A DNA stretch of 64,000 nt from Lacipirellulaceae bacterium (GCA_040218535.1 JAVJRG010000012.1:248001-312000); one strand, 5' to 3'; positions 26,822 to 36,571 are shown, counted from the stretch's first letter. Numbers and translations are program-made. The notes: generated by a model not told the origin, from the letters alone.

Positions 26822-29800
26822 CTACCGCCCCCGGAGCAGCTTCTCCAACTGGCGATTGATTTCATCCCCAATCACGGCACCGGCTGCGTTTTGAATCAAG
26901 TCGGTGATTACCCGGTCGTCAATTTTCCAGCGAGTCAGTGTCCCTCGGACAGGGATTCGTAGCTTCTGGCCGGCGAGTGAACGGAAATACTTGCTGCCGC
27001 GGACCCACTTTTCTTGCACGGGCACTTCGAGATCGAGGTGCAACTGTTCGTCGAAGCTGACCCAGCCGGTGCTTTTCACGGGCACATCGTCAACGAGAAA
27101 TTGCATCTCGCGGTGATAGACTTTTCCGTCAACCACCCGGAGGTCGATCGGTTGCTCTTGCATAGTGATCCCGTTACCGGCGGGGACGTTGCCGTCGGCG
27201 GGAATTTCGCGACCACGGGCGAGCAAATTGATTTGCCGCAGCAGGTCGATCATCGGTTTAGTCGTTTCGCCGGGCAGCACGGCCAGCCGATGAATCGTCA
27301 GACGGCCCCCAAGATCGCTTCGCTTTGGCGTATCCAGCGGGATACGTGCCCCCTCAAGATCGAGAGAGAACTCTCCCTCAGCTCGCGCAGCTCCCGCTAG
27401 AAACGGAGCAGCGTACTTGAGTAATGAGTCACTCACCTTTTCAGATACAGCCACCCGAGTGATGACCGGCCCCTTTGGTAATTGCAGAACCCGCGGCGGC
27501 GGATCCAACACCACTTGTGGCTTCGCCGTAAATCGCCCCTGACCGACCTTTAAATCAATTGGCTTGAACTGCAGTTGCCCGTCTCGCAAGTCGGCTTCTA
27601 GCAACGCAGGTCCGAACGGTAAGCCATAGAGATCAGCCGCTTGCCAGCCGGTGTTGGCAACGACTTGCCAGCGTCGCGACCAATCGACTTCCTCGACGTT
27701 CGCAGGATTCAGCACGCCAACAAACTGAACGCGTGATTGATTGGCTCCTTGGAGCTTCGCACCGGGACCCAACTTTTCCTCAATCAGCTTGTCGAGCGCG
27801 GCTGCGTCGTAAGCGAGCGTCAAGTCGCCCTGCAACCTTTGTGTGGTGGTTGCTTCCTCGACAACTGTCGTGCCGGATGCTTGGATGGTTTGTCCGATGA
27901 CTTTTAAGGGGCTAAGCCGCAAGCGGTCGATGGCTTGTTGGTAGGCGATACGGCCTGAGAGCTCCAGCTTTGGCTCGTTCCATAACACTTTGGGGCGACC
28001 GTAGCCTGCACCGGCCGCCTGCTCGACGGCAACCAAGTCAAGATTCTTTACCGTGCACGTTACGTCTGCTGCCGCTTCGTCGGCTCGACTGTCGAGCGTG
28101 AGGTCACCTTGAGCGATTCCACGGGGCCATGTCGAGTCTCCGCTCCGCATACCACCGAGATCTGCCAAGCGCTCAAGATCCACCGTGTAAGCGATTCGTC
28201 CCTGAGCAACCGGCGGCGTGTCCGCAGCAAGTTGCACAGCGAGATTTTGGCTGCGAAACGCTACAGTGCTAGAAGTAAACTGCAATGCACGTGAGTCCAG
28301 TGAACGGCTCGCCGCTTGCCAGCGCAGATCGCCAACCAGTTTGGCAAGCGGTTCGTTGAAACGAACTTCACCCCACTTACCACGAAGGTCTTCGACCTCC
28401 AGATTGACGTTCGACATGCTCAGCAGCCCGTCAGCAACCACGAGCTGAGCATCGAGAGTCGTCGCGCCGTTCAACTCCTCGGGAATTCCTTCCACCCAAG
28501 GGCGCAGGCGACCAGCCCAACGCGTGAGTGGTCCGCGACCTTTCAGATGCAGTTCGGTAAAGCTCCCATCGGCAGCACCAGCGGGCTGAAGTTCCAACGG
28601 CTTGAGCAGTTCGACCGTAAAGATGTCGCTCACGCCCTGCATCGTTAGCGTGGCACTCGCAAGCTGCTTCAGCTCGTAGTTCTGATGTTGCCCGCTGGTC
28701 TGAACATCAAGGTGCAACCGATCGTCTTCCCAGACTTGCGTTCCTTCGTGCCGAACATCCACCTGTTCGAGATCAGCAAGCAACGTGGCGAGGAAACCGT
28801 TCTCTCCCGTTTCTCTAACTGTCAGCTTCCCGCTGCCAGTCCCACGCAGTTGCCAAGCGGAAAGATCAACAAACTGCCCGAGCTGATCGGCAAGTTGTGC
28901 AAGGTCAAAACGGAAGTTCCCATCGGCCCCTTCCGCGACGGCATCCAGCTTGGCCGAAGCAAACGGCGAGCGAAACGTCACGGTATTTAACCGCGCCGCT
29001 TGCGGCTTAGCCGCCGAGGTTTCTCCAGCGGCTAAGCCACGAGCGGCCACCAGCTCAGCATACGCTTTCACCGGCTGATCCCAACGAATCTCGCGCTGTC
29101 CATCAGTCCCTCTGAGGTCGCGAACTTCTGCATCCACATCCCAACTTCGCCCTGACGCTCCATTCAAGCTTCGCGCTGTCACTTGCACGGTCCCTGAATC
29201 CACCTGCACACCGCGACGCACTTGCAAGGTTCTGGGGAGCTGCCGAGTCAAGGAAACCAAGTCCACTGAGCCGGTGATCGTCGCCGGCTCACTAGGCAGC
29301 TGCTCCAAACTCAGACGACGGAGTTCGTTGATATTGAAATTGCCTTTCACATCACCATTGAACCAATCGCTGACCATCTGAAGCTGTTCAACAGCAATCC
29401 GTTCACCGGCTGCGGAGAGCTTGGTATCGATCGAAGCTTGATTGAGTTGCAACACGTCGCCCGCAAGCGCGTCGGCGGTGAACTTTGCTCGTGAAAAATC
29501 AATCCGGCCGCGCGTCTCCAAAGCGGTGAATGCTTCTGGGTCGTCTGCTGGAGGTAATTGCCAGTTGACACTTATATCGGAAGCCGCATCGCCCGTGATT
29601 CGCGCCCCCGGAGCGACCCGTGCGAGCCACGGCTCGAGCGGCTCCAATGGCAGCTGCTGTGAGACGAGCCGTAGCTCCTGTCGTCCCCCGCCTGGCGACT
29701 TGACTTGGACTTCGATCTTCCCGGGCTGAGAAGCGAGCGCCGCATCGGCGGATACCATCTGCACGTTTGCTATGCCGTCGGCCACCCAAGTTCCCGCGGC

Positions 29801-30415
29801 TGTGTCCGTCATGGCGGTCAGGTTCAGCCCGTGCAGGTTCCACTGCTGGCTAGTCGCCACGTCGCGCGCGGCCAAGCCGCCTTCGGTGATTTCTAATTTG
29901 AGATTGATCTCCACAGGCTTAGGCTGAATCGCGACGTCGGCTTGCTCTTCCGCGTCCTTCTTCTGCCCGCGAAGTCGGGCGAGTGCCGCCTCCCAGTTGC
30001 TTCCCTCGGGGGAGGTCATCAGATTGATTGCTGGGCGGACGATCTTGATCGTTCCCAAGTCGCGTCGGTTGGCGATCAGCGAAGTCAGCGAACGATCGAG
30101 CGAAACGCTTTCCGCCTCGAACAGCGGATTCCCCTCCGCGTCCAGCCATCGAACATTCCTGAGCGTCTGCCCGCCGGTCCAGCCGAGGCTAGCACTCTCC
30201 GTCGTCACACTGCCTGCCCCTTCCGGCAACGCACGGGCAATGACTTCATCGCGCAACGGCGTATTGGCAACAATCGTCGGCAGCGCCGCAGCTAAACCGA
30301 CGAGCGCTAGGAGAAGCAAAACCAAGAACCGTCGTCGCTTCCGCTTCCCTCGCGCATGCCGTGACGGGCCGAGTTCTAGAGGTTCTGAAGCAGAAGTCTT
30401 CCGGCGACGAGCCAT
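26822..30415 (-). CDS. Large AsmA-like envelope protein
   Basis: 1197 residues. A Lys/Arg-rich N-terminus precedes one membrane segment (FLVLLLLALVGLAAALPTIVA), followed by an AsmA-like N-terminal domain (GWTGGQTLRNVRWLDAEGNPLFEAESVSL). The rest is a long beta-rich chain with repeated amphipathic strands, and an AsmA-2-like C-terminus (GGRLTIHRLAVLPG, VYHREMQFLVDDVPVKSTGWVSFDEQLHLDLEVPV). Such proteins bridge inner and outer membranes in diderms and are linked to phospholipid transport. That role is inferred from the family. It ends in a helix (NAAGAVIGDEINRQLEKLLRG). The gene overlaps no neighbour, with the HExxH protein 45 bp downstream. Confidence 0.8.
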   Translation of the reverse strand: MARRRKTSASEPLELGPSRHARGKRKRRRFLVLLLLALVGLAAALPTIVANTPLRDEVIARALPEGAGSVTTESASLGWTGGQTLRNVRWLDAEGNPLFEAESVSLDRSLTSLIANRRDLGTIKIVRPAINLMTSPEGSNWEAALARLRGQKKDAEEQADVAIQPKPVEINLKLEITEGGLAARDVATSQQWNLHGLNLTAMTDTAAGTWVADGIANVQMVSADAALASQPGKIEVQVKSPGGGRQELRLVSQQLPLEPLEPWLARVAPGARITGDAASDISVNWQLPPADDPEAFTALETRGRIDFSRAKFTADALAGDVLQLNQASIDTKLSAAGERIAVEQLQMVSDWFNGDVKGNFNINELRRLSLEQLPSEPATITGSVDLVSLTRQLPRTLQVRRGVQVDSGTVQVTARSLNGASGRSWDVDAEVRDLRGTDGQREIRWDQPVKAYAELVAARGLAAGETSAAKPQAARLNTVTFRSPFASAKLDAVAEGADGNFRFDLAQLADQLGQFVDLSAWQLRGTGSGKLTVRETGENGFLATLLADLEQVDVRHEGTQVWEDDRLHLDVQTSGQHQNYELKQLASATLTMQGVSDIFTVELLKPLELQPAGAADGSFTELHLKGRGPLTRWAGRLRPWVEGIPEELNGATTLDAQLVVADGLLSMSNVNLEVEDLRGKWGEVRFNEPLAKLVGDLRWQAASRSLDSRALQFTSSTVAFRSQNLAVQLAADTPPVAQGRIAYTVDLERLADLGGMRSGDSTWPRGIAQGDLTLDSRADEAAADVTCTVKNLDLVAVEQAAGAGYGRPKVLWNEPKLELSGRIAYQQAIDRLRLSPLKVIGQTIQASGTTVVEEATTTQRLQGDLTLAYDAAALDKLIEEKLGPGAKLQGANQSRVQFVGVLNPANVEEVDWSRRWQVVANTGWQAADLYGLPFGPALLEADLRDGQLQFKPIDLKVGQGRFTAKPQVVLDPPPRVLQLPKGPVITRVAVSEKVSDSLLKYAAPFLAGAARAEGEFSLDLEGARIPLDTPKRSDLGGRLTIHRLAVLPGETTKPMIDLLRQINLLARGREIPADGNVPAGNGITMQEQPIDLRVVDGKVYHREMQFLVDDVPVKSTGWVSFDEQLHLDLEVPVQEKWVRGSKYFRSLAGQKLRIPVRGTLTRWKIDDRVITDLIQNAAGAVIGDEINRQLEKLLRGR

Positions 30416-30515
30416 GCGCGGACCTTCACCCTAGGGGGCGACACTTGAGAGAACGGGGCAATTGCGAATTCTAGGGGCCTAGCAAATCCAAGACCAGAGA
30501 ACTGCAATCCGAGTG

Positions 30516-31211
30516 CTAGCACGATCCGGCAAGCGTGTGACCCGTTTTCTCTTCAAGTAGGGCGAGGAATCGCTCGACATCTGCCGCGGGAACCTTGAGT
30601 CGCAGGTCACCGTCGTAGCGACGGAGGAGGAAGGTGTCGGGGTGCTTGGTACGCTTGATGCCGCGGATGTAGGCCCAGGGGATGGGCTGACCCAGGCCGA
30701 TGAGTGACACATCACTTAGAGCAACGGGCTTTCTCCATTCGAACGCGAAACTTACTAGATGGCTGCTCATAAAAATGCCGTAGAACGCTAAAGCAACCAC
30801 AGAGAAAAGTCCCCATCCTCCCGGTGGCGGACTTTCTTCTAACGCCGCACCTAGTGTTAACATGATTGGAAAGAACAAAAACCAACCAAGCTTTAACACT
30901 CGTCTTGCGCGAGACCCTGGTAGGCTTCCCTTCACTAGCAAACAGGTATCGCGATACTTCACCACAAAGTTTCGACGCTTTGCTAGTGCTTGTAATGTTG
31001 AGGGGACAGCAAAAACTAGAGCACTCGCCCACAGAATTGCCAAACTTATTTGCCCGTCAATCTTCAATTCGCGCACAAGTGGCGCGAGAACTGAACAAAG
31101 TACTGCCGCTACCACCATGCCAATCAGAAGCGAGCGAGTGCTGTAACGCACGGAGTAATCCGCGAGTTGCTCACTCGCCGATTCGTGTTGTGCTTCTTCA
31201 GCATCCGCCAT
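30516..31211 (-). CDS. Membrane protein of unknown function
   Basis: 231 residues with four hydrophobic segments (LLIGMVVAAVLCSVLAPLV, ISLAILWASALVFAV, LGWFLFFPIMLTLGAA, FSVVALAFYGIFMSSHLV). The segments are followed by a soluble C-terminal part (DVSLIGLGQPIPWAYIRGIKRTKHPDTFLLRRYDGDLRLKV), shaped like a bacterial PH-type domain. A short acidic, hydrophilic N-terminus precedes. No enzyme motif was found. It lies between the AsmA-like gene and the RAYT locus on the same strand, and its start is at the edge of the RAYT-associated direct repeat. Confidence 0.7.
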   Translation of the reverse strand: MADAEEAQHESASEQLADYSVRYSTRSLLIGMVVAAVLCSVLAPLVRELKIDGQISLAILWASALVFAVPSTLQALAKRRNFVVKYRDTCLLVKGSLPGSRARRVLKLGWFLFFPIMLTLGAALEESPPPGGWGLFSVVALAFYGIFMSSHLVSFAFEWRKPVALSDVSLIGLGQPIPWAYIRGIKRTKHPDTFLLRRYDGDLRLKVPAADVERFLALLEEKTGHTLAGSC

Positions 31212-31217
31212 GCAAAT

Positions 31218-31278
31218 TAATCCCGTAGGGATGCCCTTATGCCAGCCCAGGGTGGAGCCCCGCGCAACCCTGGGAAAC
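31218..31278. repeat. RAYT-flanking direct repeat, left copy
   Basis: About 60 bp with a small CCCGTAGGG palindrome, then AGCCCAGGGT and ACCCTGGG separated by GGAGCCCCGCG. The same unit recurs in direct orientation at 31995-32054. The core CCC-loop-GGG, spacer, AGCCCAGGGT, loop, ACCCTGGG order is the same as at the ends of the 316/317-bp elements. Confidence 0.75.
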
Positions 31279-31320
31279 TAACCCTGGGTAATTAACCCTG
31301 GGTAATTAACCCTGGGAAAC
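31279..31320. repeat. Three tandem 14-mers containing CCCTGGG
   Basis: TAACCCTGGGTAAT is repeated twice exactly and a third time with a changed end. It follows the left direct repeat and looks like amplification of its ACCCTGGG half. Confidence 0.8.
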
Positions 31321-31343
31321 GGGTCGGCCCAAAAAAATCAAAC

Positions 31344-31853
31344 AGCCCCAACGGGGCGACCCTAATCCCACACATACCGCTCATCCAATTCAATTCCGTG
31401 CCGCTCACACAACTGACGAAACTCGTCTTGGTAGGTCATTGTCTGATGATGTTCTTCCTGCCGGACAATGTACTTTTTCACGGCTGGTGCATTCGATTCG
31501 CTCACGGAAAACGCACCGTATCCACTTTGCCATTGAAACTCGCTGAGGCTCGGACTTTGTTTCTTGATCCACTTGGCCGTTTCTGTCTTCGCTTTCTTCA
31601 CCACGTCCATGATGGCAACTTTGCGAGAGAGTTGGCAAAGAATATGCACGTGATCTTTCACGCCGCCGATCAAGAGCGGTGGCGAGTCAACTTCGTCACG
31701 CAGAATCGTCGCTTTATAGGCGTAGAGTTGCTCTCGCAAGTCAGCACTCTCGAGCCAGGGCGTGCGGTGTTTCGTACTATAGACGAAATGAACCAGAACC
31801 TTGGCTAGCGATTGCGGCATAATTCAAGGAGATAAGGTCGCCCCGTTGGGGCT
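31344..31853. mobile_element. RAYT transposase unit with 18-bp perfect inverted ends
   Basis: Ends AGCCCCAACGGGGCGACC at 31344-31361 and its exact complement at 31836-31853 enclose the transposase gene. Each end holds a CCCCAACGGGG palindrome. Larger direct repeats (31218-31278, 31995-32054) lie outside. A second short inverted pair (CCCGGGG near 31880, CCCCGGG near 31920) lies between the unit and the right direct repeat. Confidence 0.75.
31362..31820 (-). CDS. RAYT-type REP-associated Y1 transposase (IS200/IS605 family)
   Basis: 152 residues, the normal length of TnpA-REP/IS200-like Y1 proteins. The HUH motif is H57-V-H59 in KDHVHILC, and the catalytic Tyr is probably Y117 in AVKKYIVRQEEHH. 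The N-terminus VHFVYSTKHRTPW and IGGVKDHVHIL are family signatures. Such enzymes cut and rejoin single-stranded DNA at hairpins and, as RAYTs, are held to mobilise REP elements. There is no accessory TnpB. The ORF is intact. Direct and inverted repeats related to the 316/317-bp elements surround it, making it the best candidate in this window for their mobilisation. Confidence 0.92.
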   Translation of the reverse strand: MPQSLAKVLVHFVYSTKHRTPWLESADLREQLYAYKATILRDEVDSPPLLIGGVKDHVHILCQLSRKVAIMDVVKKAKTETAKWIKKQSPSLSEFQWQSGYGAFSVSESNAPAVKKYIVRQEEHHQTMTYQDEFRQLCERHGIELDERYVWD

Positions 31854-31994
31854 TTCGTGGTTATGGGGCGATTGATACCCGGGGTTTCGCAAGGTTCGCT
31901 GTTGCTCACCATTGCTCCACCCCGGGCTGACCTAGGATCGCCACTTCGTGGCTATTCTGGCACGGCTGAACGTGCGAGGCAAGTTTCCTGGACC

Positions 31995-32054
31995 AATCCC
32001 AAAGGGATGCCTCTAAGCAAGCCCAGGGTGGAGCCCCGCGCAACCCTAGGTAAC
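31995..32054. repeat. RAYT-flanking direct repeat, right copy
   Basis: Same 60-bp unit as 31218-31278, with CCCAAAGGG instead of CCCGTAGGG and one change in the final ACCCTAGG. The interval 31854-31994 between it and the transposase unit holds short palindromes and no gene. Confidence 0.75.
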
Positions 32055-32173
32055 TGTCACCCAGCCCCAACGCCTCACCGCTAGGCATTGGGTTCCTTTC
32101 GCTGGCAGCGCAATCCCACTCAGGATAAATTGATCAAGGCGCACCACTCCTGATTCAACCTGGAGCCCTGTCG

Positions 32174-33466
32174 ATGAAAAATTCTGTCCGCTATTTCACT
32201 CTGCTCTACCTTCTGCTGCTGACTTTTTCGGTTGCGATCTCCGCTGATCGCTGTCTCGCTCAAGGCAATCCATTTGAGGACTCTTCAGACAACCCCTTTG
32301 GTGGCCCCTTCGACGATCCTTTTTCCGGCGAAACCCAAGCCCAAAAGGATTACATGCGTCGACAACAAGAAGCGGAAGAAAAACGGGAGCGTGAAAAGGA
32401 CGCGAAAATCGCTGCGCTGCGTAAGGAACAAGACATCGCCAAGCTGAAAGCGATGTTGGAGGAATCTTACGAACACATCAACCAACTCAAGCGTGAAATC
32501 CACGAACGCCATTATGAATTGGACAGGCTTCAACAGGAACACGACGAAGTGCGCGTTGATGGTGAACGCATGCGTGAAACGCTGGGGCGAGACGTCGAGG
32601 AGATGACCAACTTATTCGCAGAAGCACAGTCGATTCAGCGACAGCTTATCAAGCGTCTGCTCAGTGCCAAGCATCCTGAGGCGACGCTTGCCACGCTGAA
32701 CTTTCTATCACGCTGGGGGCAAGTCAATCGCGATGCCAATGCGAGGCCTCACCCGTTGGATAAGGAAACCATCCGACTCCTCGACGCGCTGGCCGACTCT
32801 GAGGACCGTCAGATACGTCAACTCGCACGAGATGCTCTCGTGCAGCATTCGCCGGCGGTGGCCAATCGGATGGGATTCCAGGAGGCCCACGGCTATTGGC
32901 TGCCGGTCACAACTTCCGAAACCAAAGACATTCAGGTCTCGAACGACTCTGTTCGCGCGCGTTTGAATAGCAAGATTCTCATCGACTTTATCGAGATACC
33001 CTTGGAAGATGCCCTGGAATACATCGGCGACTTCTGCGACGTCGAAATTCGTCTGCCGGAGCCACTCCGTAAAGACCCAAGCCACGAAGACTTCGACGAG
33101 CAACTGCTCACCTACGAATCGGATGAGGGAACCGCGCGTGCGGCACTTGAAGAGTTGCTCGGCCAGCTTGATCTCACTTATTGCATTGAAGGCAACAGCG
33201 TGAAGATCATTTCGACCGACGACCCCAAGACAACCGTCAGGCTCACCTACAACATCCGCGGACTCCTAACCGACGAGATCGACATGAAGAAGATCGAACA
33301 GTTGCTCATCGATCAATTCACCAAGGAGGGCAAAGTCGAAGAAAAGATCGAAGTCCGCGAGCCGGGCACCGTGATTCAAACCATCGACAAACACCGACTC
33401 GTGGTGACGGCCAGCGAGTCGACGCAGCATGAAGTCTCGGTGTTACTAGGTTCGTTGGTACGGTGA
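32174..33466 (+). CDS. Secreted coiled-coil protein with secretin N-domain-like C-terminus
   Basis: 430 residues. A signal peptide (LLYLLLLTFSVAISADRCLAQ) is followed by a Pro/Phe/Asp linker. A long charged coiled coil spans about residues 55-160 (YMRRQQEAEEKREREKD, HINQLKREIHERHYELDRL), followed by a HEAT-like helical stretch. The C-terminal region has two copies of an alpha/beta unit (SKILIDFIEIPLEDALEYI with LEELLGQLDLTYCIEGNSVKII), resembling the secretin/TonB short N-terminal domain. The last part (VRLTYNIRGLLTDE and onward) is a further repeat of this type. It is probably periplasmic and assembly-related. No secretin pore domain is present, so it is not a channel itself. Confidence 0.72.
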   Translation: MKNSVRYFTLLYLLLLTFSVAISADRCLAQGNPFEDSSDNPFGGPFDDPFSGETQAQKDYMRRQQEAEEKREREKDAKIAALRKEQDIAKLKAMLEESYEHINQLKREIHERHYELDRLQQEHDEVRVDGERMRETLGRDVEEMTNLFAEAQSIQRQLIKRLLSAKHPEATLATLNFLSRWGQVNRDANARPHPLDKETIRLLDALADSEDRQIRQLARDALVQHSPAVANRMGFQEAHGYWLPVTTSETKDIQVSNDSVRARLNSKILIDFIEIPLEDALEYIGDFCDVEIRLPEPLRKDPSHEDFDEQLLTYESDEGTARAALEELLGQLDLTYCIEGNSVKIISTDDPKTTVRLTYNIRGLLTDEIDMKKIEQLLIDQFTKEGKVEEKIEVREPGTVIQTIDKHRLVVTASESTQHEVSVLLGSLVR

Positions 33467-33719
33467 GACTGTGCTTTGATTGAATTCAGGGGCACGCTGC
33501 TGAGTAGGCTTGCATCGCCATCCAACTAGAAGCGTTCTGTTGATTGCCTCGGCGTTTCACACTTGGGTAGGATAGCCAGGAATCCTAGGACGCAAATGAG
33601 GGTCACTCCTTTGTACTTAAGGATAAGCGAACAGTGCCGCCCTGTCGTTGTGACCAGGGGGGCGGGTCTCGCCTAAGCCGTTGTGCGATGGACTGGAAAG
33701 TTCGAGCTGAGGGATCACA

Positions 33720-36044
33720 ATGGGACCTATGACTATAAACTGCCCACTACCTACCGTTCTCGTTGCCCTCCTTTCGTCTTTCGCCCCGATTGGAGCACAT
33801 GCGGCTGAAGAGTTAGCGATTAGCAATCGCCATCTCTCAGCGATCTTTGATCAAGGAGCCGGCGTTCTCACGATCCTCTCCAAAGATACCGACACGACGT
33901 TCATCCGGGACAAGCTGAGTTCGCGAGAGCCGTCTTCGGCGAGAGTGGTCGAGATAGAACACGCTGTGTTCGGGGCTGGCGAAGCGATTGAGTTGACCTA
34001 CGCCAACGGGCGCGTTGATCAGATAGCGGCCTACGAAGATGTCGAATTCCTGTTCCTCCGGCCAACGCTTGCCAACACTAGCGACCGGACCATCAACCTC
34101 AAGGAGGTCGATCTTCTCGATACCGCGCTCAGCCTGGGCAAACCTGTCGGTTCACTCAAGGCGCTAGGCACGGCTGGCTTGACCGCTGTCGACGGTCAAA
34201 CCGGAAGCTATATGTTCCTGGCGTTGGCTGATCCCGCGACCAATCACGGCGTCGTTGGGGCATGGCTGTCTTCTGACCGGGGCAGCGGGATTGTGTTCAG
34301 CGGAAAACAGCAAGACCAAGCGACCCTCAGGGCCCGGATCGACTACGGTCGCCTTCGTATTGCTCCTGGGGAACAGGCAGAAGGTGAGACGTTTGTCATC
34401 GGCCACTTCAAGGACGCCCGGCGAGGACTTGAGGAGTACGCCGATCTGGTCGCTCAGAACTACGGCATCAAACTGCGGCCTCAACCCGCAGGCTACTGCA
34501 CTTGGTACAGCAATCCGCATGGCGGCGCCTGCGACCAAGAACGCATCATCGAGATAGCAAAAACCGCCGCGCAGGAGCTCAAACCCTACGGCTTCGACTT
34601 AGTGCAAATCGATGATGGGTGGCAGGATGGAAAGGAACGCAACGGACCCGCCAAGGTATTCGAAAGGGTTAAACCTGAAGGCCAATACTCAGATGGCATG
34701 AAACCGGTTGCCGATCAAATTACCGACCTGGGCCTCACCGCCGGCATCTGGTGGATGCCGTTCGCGGGCGACCGACGTGCCCCCTACTTCGCAGACAAGC
34801 AACCGTGGTTTACGAAGAAAGCCGACGGTACGCCGTACCATACTCCTTGGGGCGGCACGGCGCTCGACCTGACGAATCCTCGGGTTCGCGACTTCGTCGG
34901 TTTCCTGAGCAATCGCATGGCCAACGAGTGGGGCTACAAGTACTTTAAGATGGACGGCCTGTGGATGGGCACATCGACCAAGCAGGCCTATATCAACAAC
35001 GGCTACCGCGAGGATGACGAACTCGGCGTCCCGGGCGTTCATGATCCGAACATCACGCCGATCGAGGCCTACCGCCTCGGCTTGAAACAGGTCCGCGACT
35101 CCGCCGGCGACGACGTCTTCTTCTTGGGATGCAACGTTTCGCAGAACATGCGTTCGTTTGGTGCGACCTACGGCTTGGTCGACGCCATGCGGGTAGGGCC
35201 CGACAACGGGGCCAAGTGGGACCGACTGGTCCGCGGCCCCTGGCACAGCTCAAACCGGTACTTCCTCCACCGACGCGTCTGGTACAACGACCCCGACCCG
35301 CTGTACATCCGAGCGAGCGTGCCGTTGCACCATGCCAGGCTTATCTGCTCCTGGATCGCCGTCTCGGGCCACCTATCGGTCTGCAGCGAATGGCTCCCGG
35401 AACTTCCGGAGGAGCGCGTCGACATGCTCCGCCGCACGCTGCCGAGCCACGACGCCTTTGCTCGGCCAGTCGACATCTTCGAAAACCCGCTCGCCAAGAT
35501 CTGGCTGCTGCAGGACGACCGCTCGGGGGTCTTGCGCAATGTCATTGGACTCTACAACTGGAGCGACAAGCAAAGCGAGCGAATCGACTACGACCTTGCC
35601 AAGCTGGGACTCGATCCCACGAAGCAGTACGTCGGCTTCGACTACTGGAGCAATGAGTTCTTGTCGCCTTTCACCGCCAAGCTCGCTGCCGAACTTGAGC
35701 CTGCTACTTGTCGCGTCTTGGCGCTCCGCGAACTTACCGATCACCCTGTGCTTGTCTCGACATCCAGGCATATCACGCAAGGCATCGTCGACGTAGTTCA
35801 TGAGAAGTGGAATCGGCAAGAACGCACCCTCTCTGGGACCAGCAGACTCGTCGGCGGCGATCCGTACGAATTAAGATTTGCTCTACCCGCATCGAGCACT
35901 TCTTGGAAGCTGGCCTCGTTCGAAGTGGCTTCAGACACGGTGACGGTCGTGTCCGAAACGCAGAAGGGCTCGTTTCTGCGGGTGGGACTGTCTACAGAGC
36001 AAAGCAGGGAAATTGAATGGACTGCCCATTTCTCTCCCGAGTAA
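33720..36044 (+). CDS. GH36-type alpha-galactosidase, secreted
   Basis: 774 residues, within the usual 700-750+ range of the clan GH-D alpha-galactosidases. An N-terminal signal peptide (VLVALLSSFAPIGAHA) is followed by a beta-sandwich domain and then the TIM barrel (GYCTWYSN near residue 260, DLVQIDDGWQ). The nucleophile Asp is D412 in YFKMDG and the acid/base Asp is D495 in RVGPD. A C-terminal beta domain ends in SREIEWTAHFSPE. It should cleave terminal alpha-galactosides (or related alpha-linked sugars) outside the cytoplasm. GAGGGATCACA just upstream supports the ATG at 33720. Its first codons overlap a CTGCCCACTACCTACC stretch resembling the dispersed repeats. Confidence 0.88.
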   Translation: MGPMTINCPLPTVLVALLSSFAPIGAHAAEELAISNRHLSAIFDQGAGVLTILSKDTDTTFIRDKLSSREPSSARVVEIEHAVFGAGEAIELTYANGRVDQIAAYEDVEFLFLRPTLANTSDRTINLKEVDLLDTALSLGKPVGSLKALGTAGLTAVDGQTGSYMFLALADPATNHGVVGAWLSSDRGSGIVFSGKQQDQATLRARIDYGRLRIAPGEQAEGETFVIGHFKDARRGLEEYADLVAQNYGIKLRPQPAGYCTWYSNPHGGACDQERIIEIAKTAAQELKPYGFDLVQIDDGWQDGKERNGPAKVFERVKPEGQYSDGMKPVADQITDLGLTAGIWWMPFAGDRRAPYFADKQPWFTKKADGTPYHTPWGGTALDLTNPRVRDFVGFLSNRMANEWGYKYFKMDGLWMGTSTKQAYINNGYREDDELGVPGVHDPNITPIEAYRLGLKQVRDSAGDDVFFLGCNVSQNMRSFGATYGLVDAMRVGPDNGAKWDRLVRGPWHSSNRYFLHRRVWYNDPDPLYIRASVPLHHARLICSWIAVSGHLSVCSEWLPELPEERVDMLRRTLPSHDAFARPVDIFENPLAKIWLLQDDRSGVLRNVIGLYNWSDKQSERIDYDLAKLGLDPTKQYVGFDYWSNEFLSPFTAKLAAELEPATCRVLALRELTDHPVLVSTSRHITQGIVDVVHEKWNRQERTLSGTSRLVGGDPYELRFALPASSTSWKLASFEVASDTVTVVSETQKGSFLRVGLSTEQSREIEWTAHFSPE

Positions 36045-36571
36045 CCAGCCCATAGCTCGCGCTTCGTACGTCAAATCCAACCCCGGGTAGAGATCGTGCC
36101 CAAGGAGGTGGTCTTTCTACACGAAAGCGTAAGAACTGAGGTACGCAGTTCGTGCATAAGGTGGCATCGTCCTTACGCTCAAAAGGCGTTTGCCCAATTG
36201 CGTTCAGCTTCATCGGCCGACGCACGAAACTGACTTTCATCTGCCGTGCCGCTCGCTTTCGAAATCCCTTCCCCGGCGAAATTGGCCACCAGCCCTGGTA
36301 AAATTGAGTCCCGTATTGTCACTGCGGCTTCACCTGATCAATCGACGACCGCGTCAATCGACGTAAGTCGCAATGGCGAAACGGCCTGAGGAAGACTTCT
36401 GCAAAGCAAAAGTCGAGAGGCCGCGGGAGTTGCTATCGTGTAAGACATTTGCTGGCAAGCGTTTCGTCGTCGTCTGCGATACGAACGTCTGGGACTTTTG
36501 CACAGTGAAACCGCGTTTCCGTGCAAAAAGCAGAAATCGAGCCTGAACGACTTACGACGATTGCGCGCATC
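36045..36571. other. Intergenic region without a recognised gene
   Basis: 527 bp after the GH36 gene. Open frames here are short and have no codon-like or family pattern. The only structure seen is weak palindromes near 36100-36180 and low-complexity sequence near 36330-36420. A promoter for the DUF4914 gene must lie here or in the following repeat, but none stands out. Confidence 0.5.

Noticed and set aside
31279-31320. Possible CRISPR or iteron array from three 14-mers
   Set aside because: There are no spacers, no replication gene, and the unit is part of the RAYT-associated palindrome.
36338-36526. A 62-codon minus-strand frame in the gap before the DUF4914 gene
   Set aside because: It has no ribosome-binding site, homology or composition typical of a gene.
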